This document shows positions 7,147 through 9,172 of a stretch of 9,172 nt of DNA, one piece after another. The stretch is from MGBC108787 sp964591225 (GTDB lineage Bacteria; Bacillota_I; Bacilli_A; RF39; UBA660): assembly GCA_964591225.1 (NCBI GenBank), contig CAZQAO010000037.1, forward strand, positions 1 through 9,172. The letters are read 5' to 3'. Position 1 is the stretch's first letter. Each line of letters opens with the position of its first letter. The position numbers and the translations under genes are program-made. The notes beneath the pieces are model-generated. The model was not told the DNA's origin. It saw only the letters and a program-made list of their open reading frames with translations, and did no database searches.

Positions 7147-9171
7147 ATGATTCAAACCTTAATAAGAAAAATTAAACGATCGAATAAAGTAGCTTTAGTA
7201 ACTTATCTATTATTGTTTGTAATTTATATCTTTGATTACATCTATTTAACCAGAGGTCTTTTATACTTAGTAGGGATTGAAACTGGGATAAGAGTAATTG
7301 TCGCTATTATTTTATTTCTATGGGGTTTTGCTTATTTAGTATTCGGACTATCGCTAGTGGTAACTAAAAAACATAAAAGTTTTATCTTTTTATCAATTAT
7401 TCATACGATTTTTATGATTATCATGTTCTGTGTATCTTTAGGAATTCATAAATTATATACTAAAATAGATATGCTATCTAGTCAGGAATATACATTGTAT
7501 ACCACTAATTTAGTAACTTTAGCGGGTACTAATTTAAAAGATACAGATAAAATTGGTATGATTAATAATAACGAAGATATTGAAGGCTATATTTTAGCTA
7601 ATACTTTAAAAAATAAAAAACATTTGGATCAAGAAATTGTCTATTATGATGATTATTATTCTATGTTAGAAGCTTTATATCATCATGATGTAGGAGCAAT
7701 ATTTTTATCTAATAATTATGTAATTTTGTTTAGTGGTGAAGAGGCTTATCAAAATATTGCTACTGATACTAAAGTTTTATATACTTACTCTGAAAAAATG
7801 AAAACTAAAACTAATATGAATACAGACAAGAAATTAACTGAACCATTTACGATGTTACTTATGGGTGTCGATTCCGAAAAAGATGGTTTAAATGCTAATG
7901 CTGCTTTTAATGGCGATACGTTAATGCTTATTACTTTTAATCCTAAAACTCTTACAGCAACCATATTTAGTATCCCAAGAGATACCTATGTTCCTATTGC
8001 TTGTAACAATAATCGTTCTAATAAAATTAATTCTTCTGCTGCCTATGGAACGGAATGTGTAATTAAGACAGTGGAAAACTTAACAGGAATTACTATTGAT
8101 TACTATGCCAAAATTAATTTTAATGGTGTTATTGATTTAGTAAACGTTATGGGCGGAATAGATATCGATGTGGAAGCTCCTAATTATAGTAGTTATGTCG
8201 CTCGTTATGGGGAAGGCAAATTATGTGAAAGTAACTCTTTAAGAGATATGTCTAAGCTGGTTTGTATGAATACCGGTTGGCAACACCTAAATGGCGAACA
8301 AACTCTCGCCTATGCACGAAATAGACATGGTTTTATAGAAAGTGATATAGCCAGAAATCGCCATCAACAACAAATCGTTGAAGCTATTGCTCAAAAAATG
8401 ATTCAAAACGTAAGTTTCTCAGAATTAGAAAAAATATTAAGTGCGGTCGGTAAAAATGTAGCAACGAACTTAACTATTAATCAAATTTTATCTTCTTATC
8501 AAATAATTAAAGATATGTTAATAAATGGCTTAAAAGGAGAAAATTTTGTTAAAATTCAAAAAACTTACTTAGAAGTTTATAATCTACCTATTACTATTGG
8601 AGGATCTAATGTTTCTGCTCTAGGCTATTACGAAGATAGCTTAAAAGCTATTCAAAATGCTATGAATATTAATTTAGGACTTAAAAAAGAAGAAATGATT
8701 AAAACATTTTCTTATGATTACAACGAATTATATGATACTCCTATTATTGGCAAAGGTATTACTAGTGGTAATAAAAAAGTAGCTACTGTTCCAAACTTCG
8801 TAGGCAACCCTACTACTTATATTAATGAATGGGCTAGTCAAAATGGTATTACTCTTTATAAAGAATTTTACACTTGTGGCTTTGGTACTCCAGGATTAAT
8901 AGTAAAACAAAGTGTACCTGCTGGAACAGCCCTTAAAGATATTTCTTCCATAACTGTTTATATTGGTCAATCTTGTGGAACTATTCCTTCAACACCATAT
9001 AACAATGACGAAAATGATTATAACTCAGAAAATAATAGTGACAATAATAATGTAGACAACAACGATGACGATATAGAAAATGAAGATAACGAAGATATTA
9101 CCGACATTATTCCTGGTCTTAACAATAGTAATGATGAAGAAAACCAAGATGAAGAAATTCCAGAAGATTAA
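7147..9171 (+). CDS. LytR-CpsA-Psr (LCP) family glycopolymer ligase with PASTA domain
   Basis: LCP enzymes move glycopolymers from their undecaprenyl-pyrophosphate carrier onto peptidoglycan outside the membrane. The 674-residue protein has three hydrophobic N-terminal segments (about 15-34, 49-72, 78-99), as in the capsule protein CpsA/Wzg, then an extracellular region (105-225) that likely matches the Wzg accessory domain. The LCP core (about 232-420) keeps the expected residues: Asp257 in GDT, Arg278-Asp279 in IPRDT, Lys293 in NKIN, Arg391/Arg393 in YARNRH, and Asp400, Arg403, Arg405, Gln408 in DIARNRHQQQ. A PASTA domain follows (about 545-608: VPNFVG, QSVPAG, ITVYIG), probably for binding peptidoglycan. 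The last 57 residues are low-complexity: by my count 23 acidic and 17 Asn, with no Lys or Arg. Its divergent placement from the wall hydrolase and beside TagO supports a role in attaching the polymer made by the neighbouring operon. Confidence 0.93.
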   Translation: MIQTLIRKIKRSNKVALVTYLLLFVIYIFDYIYLTRGLLYLVGIETGIRVIVAIILFLWGFAYLVFGLSLVVTKKHKSFIFLSIIHTIFMIIMFCVSLGIHKLYTKIDMLSSQEYTLYTTNLVTLAGTNLKDTDKIGMINNNEDIEGYILANTLKNKKHLDQEIVYYDDYYSMLEALYHHDVGAIFLSNNYVILFSGEEAYQNIATDTKVLYTYSEKMKTKTNMNTDKKLTEPFTMLLMGVDSEKDGLNANAAFNGDTLMLITFNPKTLTATIFSIPRDTYVPIACNNNRSNKINSSAAYGTECVIKTVENLTGITIDYYAKINFNGVIDLVNVMGGIDIDVEAPNYSSYVARYGEGKLCESNSLRDMSKLVCMNTGWQHLNGEQTLAYARNRHGFIESDIARNRHQQQIVEAIAQKMIQNVSFSELEKILSAVGKNVATNLTINQILSSYQIIKDMLINGLKGENFVKIQKTYLEVYNLPITIGGSNVSALGYYEDSLKAIQNAMNINLGLKKEEMIKTFSYDYNELYDTPIIGKGITSGNKKVATVPNFVGNPTTYINEWASQNGITLYKEFYTCGFGTPGLIVKQSVPAGTALKDISSITVYIGQSCGTIPSTPYNNDENDYNSENNSDNNNVDNNDDDIENEDNEDITDIIPGLNNSNDEENQDEEIPED

Positions 9172-9172
9172 A

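Noticed and set aside
1..9172. UGA-as-tryptophan code of Mollicutes
   Set aside because: All genes stay open under the standard bacterial code and tryptophans I checked use TGG. No in-frame TGA is needed, and none is used as a stop, so the code cannot be decided from this window.
1..9172. CRISPR array, tRNA, rRNA, riboswitch, insertion sequence or phage genes
   Set aside because: I saw no regular spaced repeats, tRNA or rRNA-like sequence, transposase motifs or phage proteins. Space outside the genes is limited to short intervals and the 161-bp divergent region.

Overview
The window is AT-rich, densely coding DNA from a walled, low-G+C Gram-positive bacterium. The envelope genes (TagO-type transferase, LCP protein, peptidoglycan hydrolase with bacterial SH3 domain), the good Shine-Dalgarno sequences and the strong TATAAT boxes point to the Bacilli/Firmicutes. 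The style resembles uncultured gut Bacilli related to the RF39/Erysipelotrichia groups, but that placement is inference. A 100-base run of N (5351-5450) shows this is a scaffolded draft assembly, probably a metagenome bin. All Trp codons I looked at are TGG, and the visible stop codons are TAA or TAG.

Layout. Four genes lie on the minus strand and one divergent gene on the plus strand. In minus-strand transcription order: (i) 6985-4421, a secreted, membrane-anchored N-acetylglucosaminidase-like cell-wall hydrolase, interrupted by the N gap and followed by a clear intrinsic terminator; (ii) 4355-3291, a TagO/WecA-family polyprenyl-phosphate sugar-1-phosphate transferase; (iii) 3307-1031, a single polypeptide that joins an O-antigen ligase/Wzy-like membrane domain to a GT4 glycosyltransferase; (iv) 1013 to beyond the left edge, a membrane acyltransferase of family 3. 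Genes ii-iv overlap or nearly touch and look like one operon. On the plus strand, 7147-9171 encodes an LCP (LytR-CpsA-Psr) ligase with three N-terminal membrane segments, a Wzg-like accessory domain, a PASTA domain and an acidic Asn-rich tail. The 161 bp between the divergent genes (6986-7146) holds candidate promoters for both directions and two inverted repeats.

How the genes fit together (inference from families). TagO would prime a glycan on undecaprenyl phosphate, the GT4 part would add sugar, the Wzy-like part would polymerise or transfer the glycan, and the acyltransferase would decorate it. The LCP protein would attach the finished polymer to peptidoglycan, and the hydrolase would remodel the wall. 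A flippase and further glycosyltransferases are not in this window.

I see no CRISPR array, tRNA, rRNA, insertion sequence or phage gene. I do not find a wholly new system. The points most worth following are the polymerase-glycosyltransferase fusion, the LCP-PASTA architecture, paired cysteines in both exported proteins, and a wall hydrolase with a transmembrane anchor and polybasic cytoplasmic tail.
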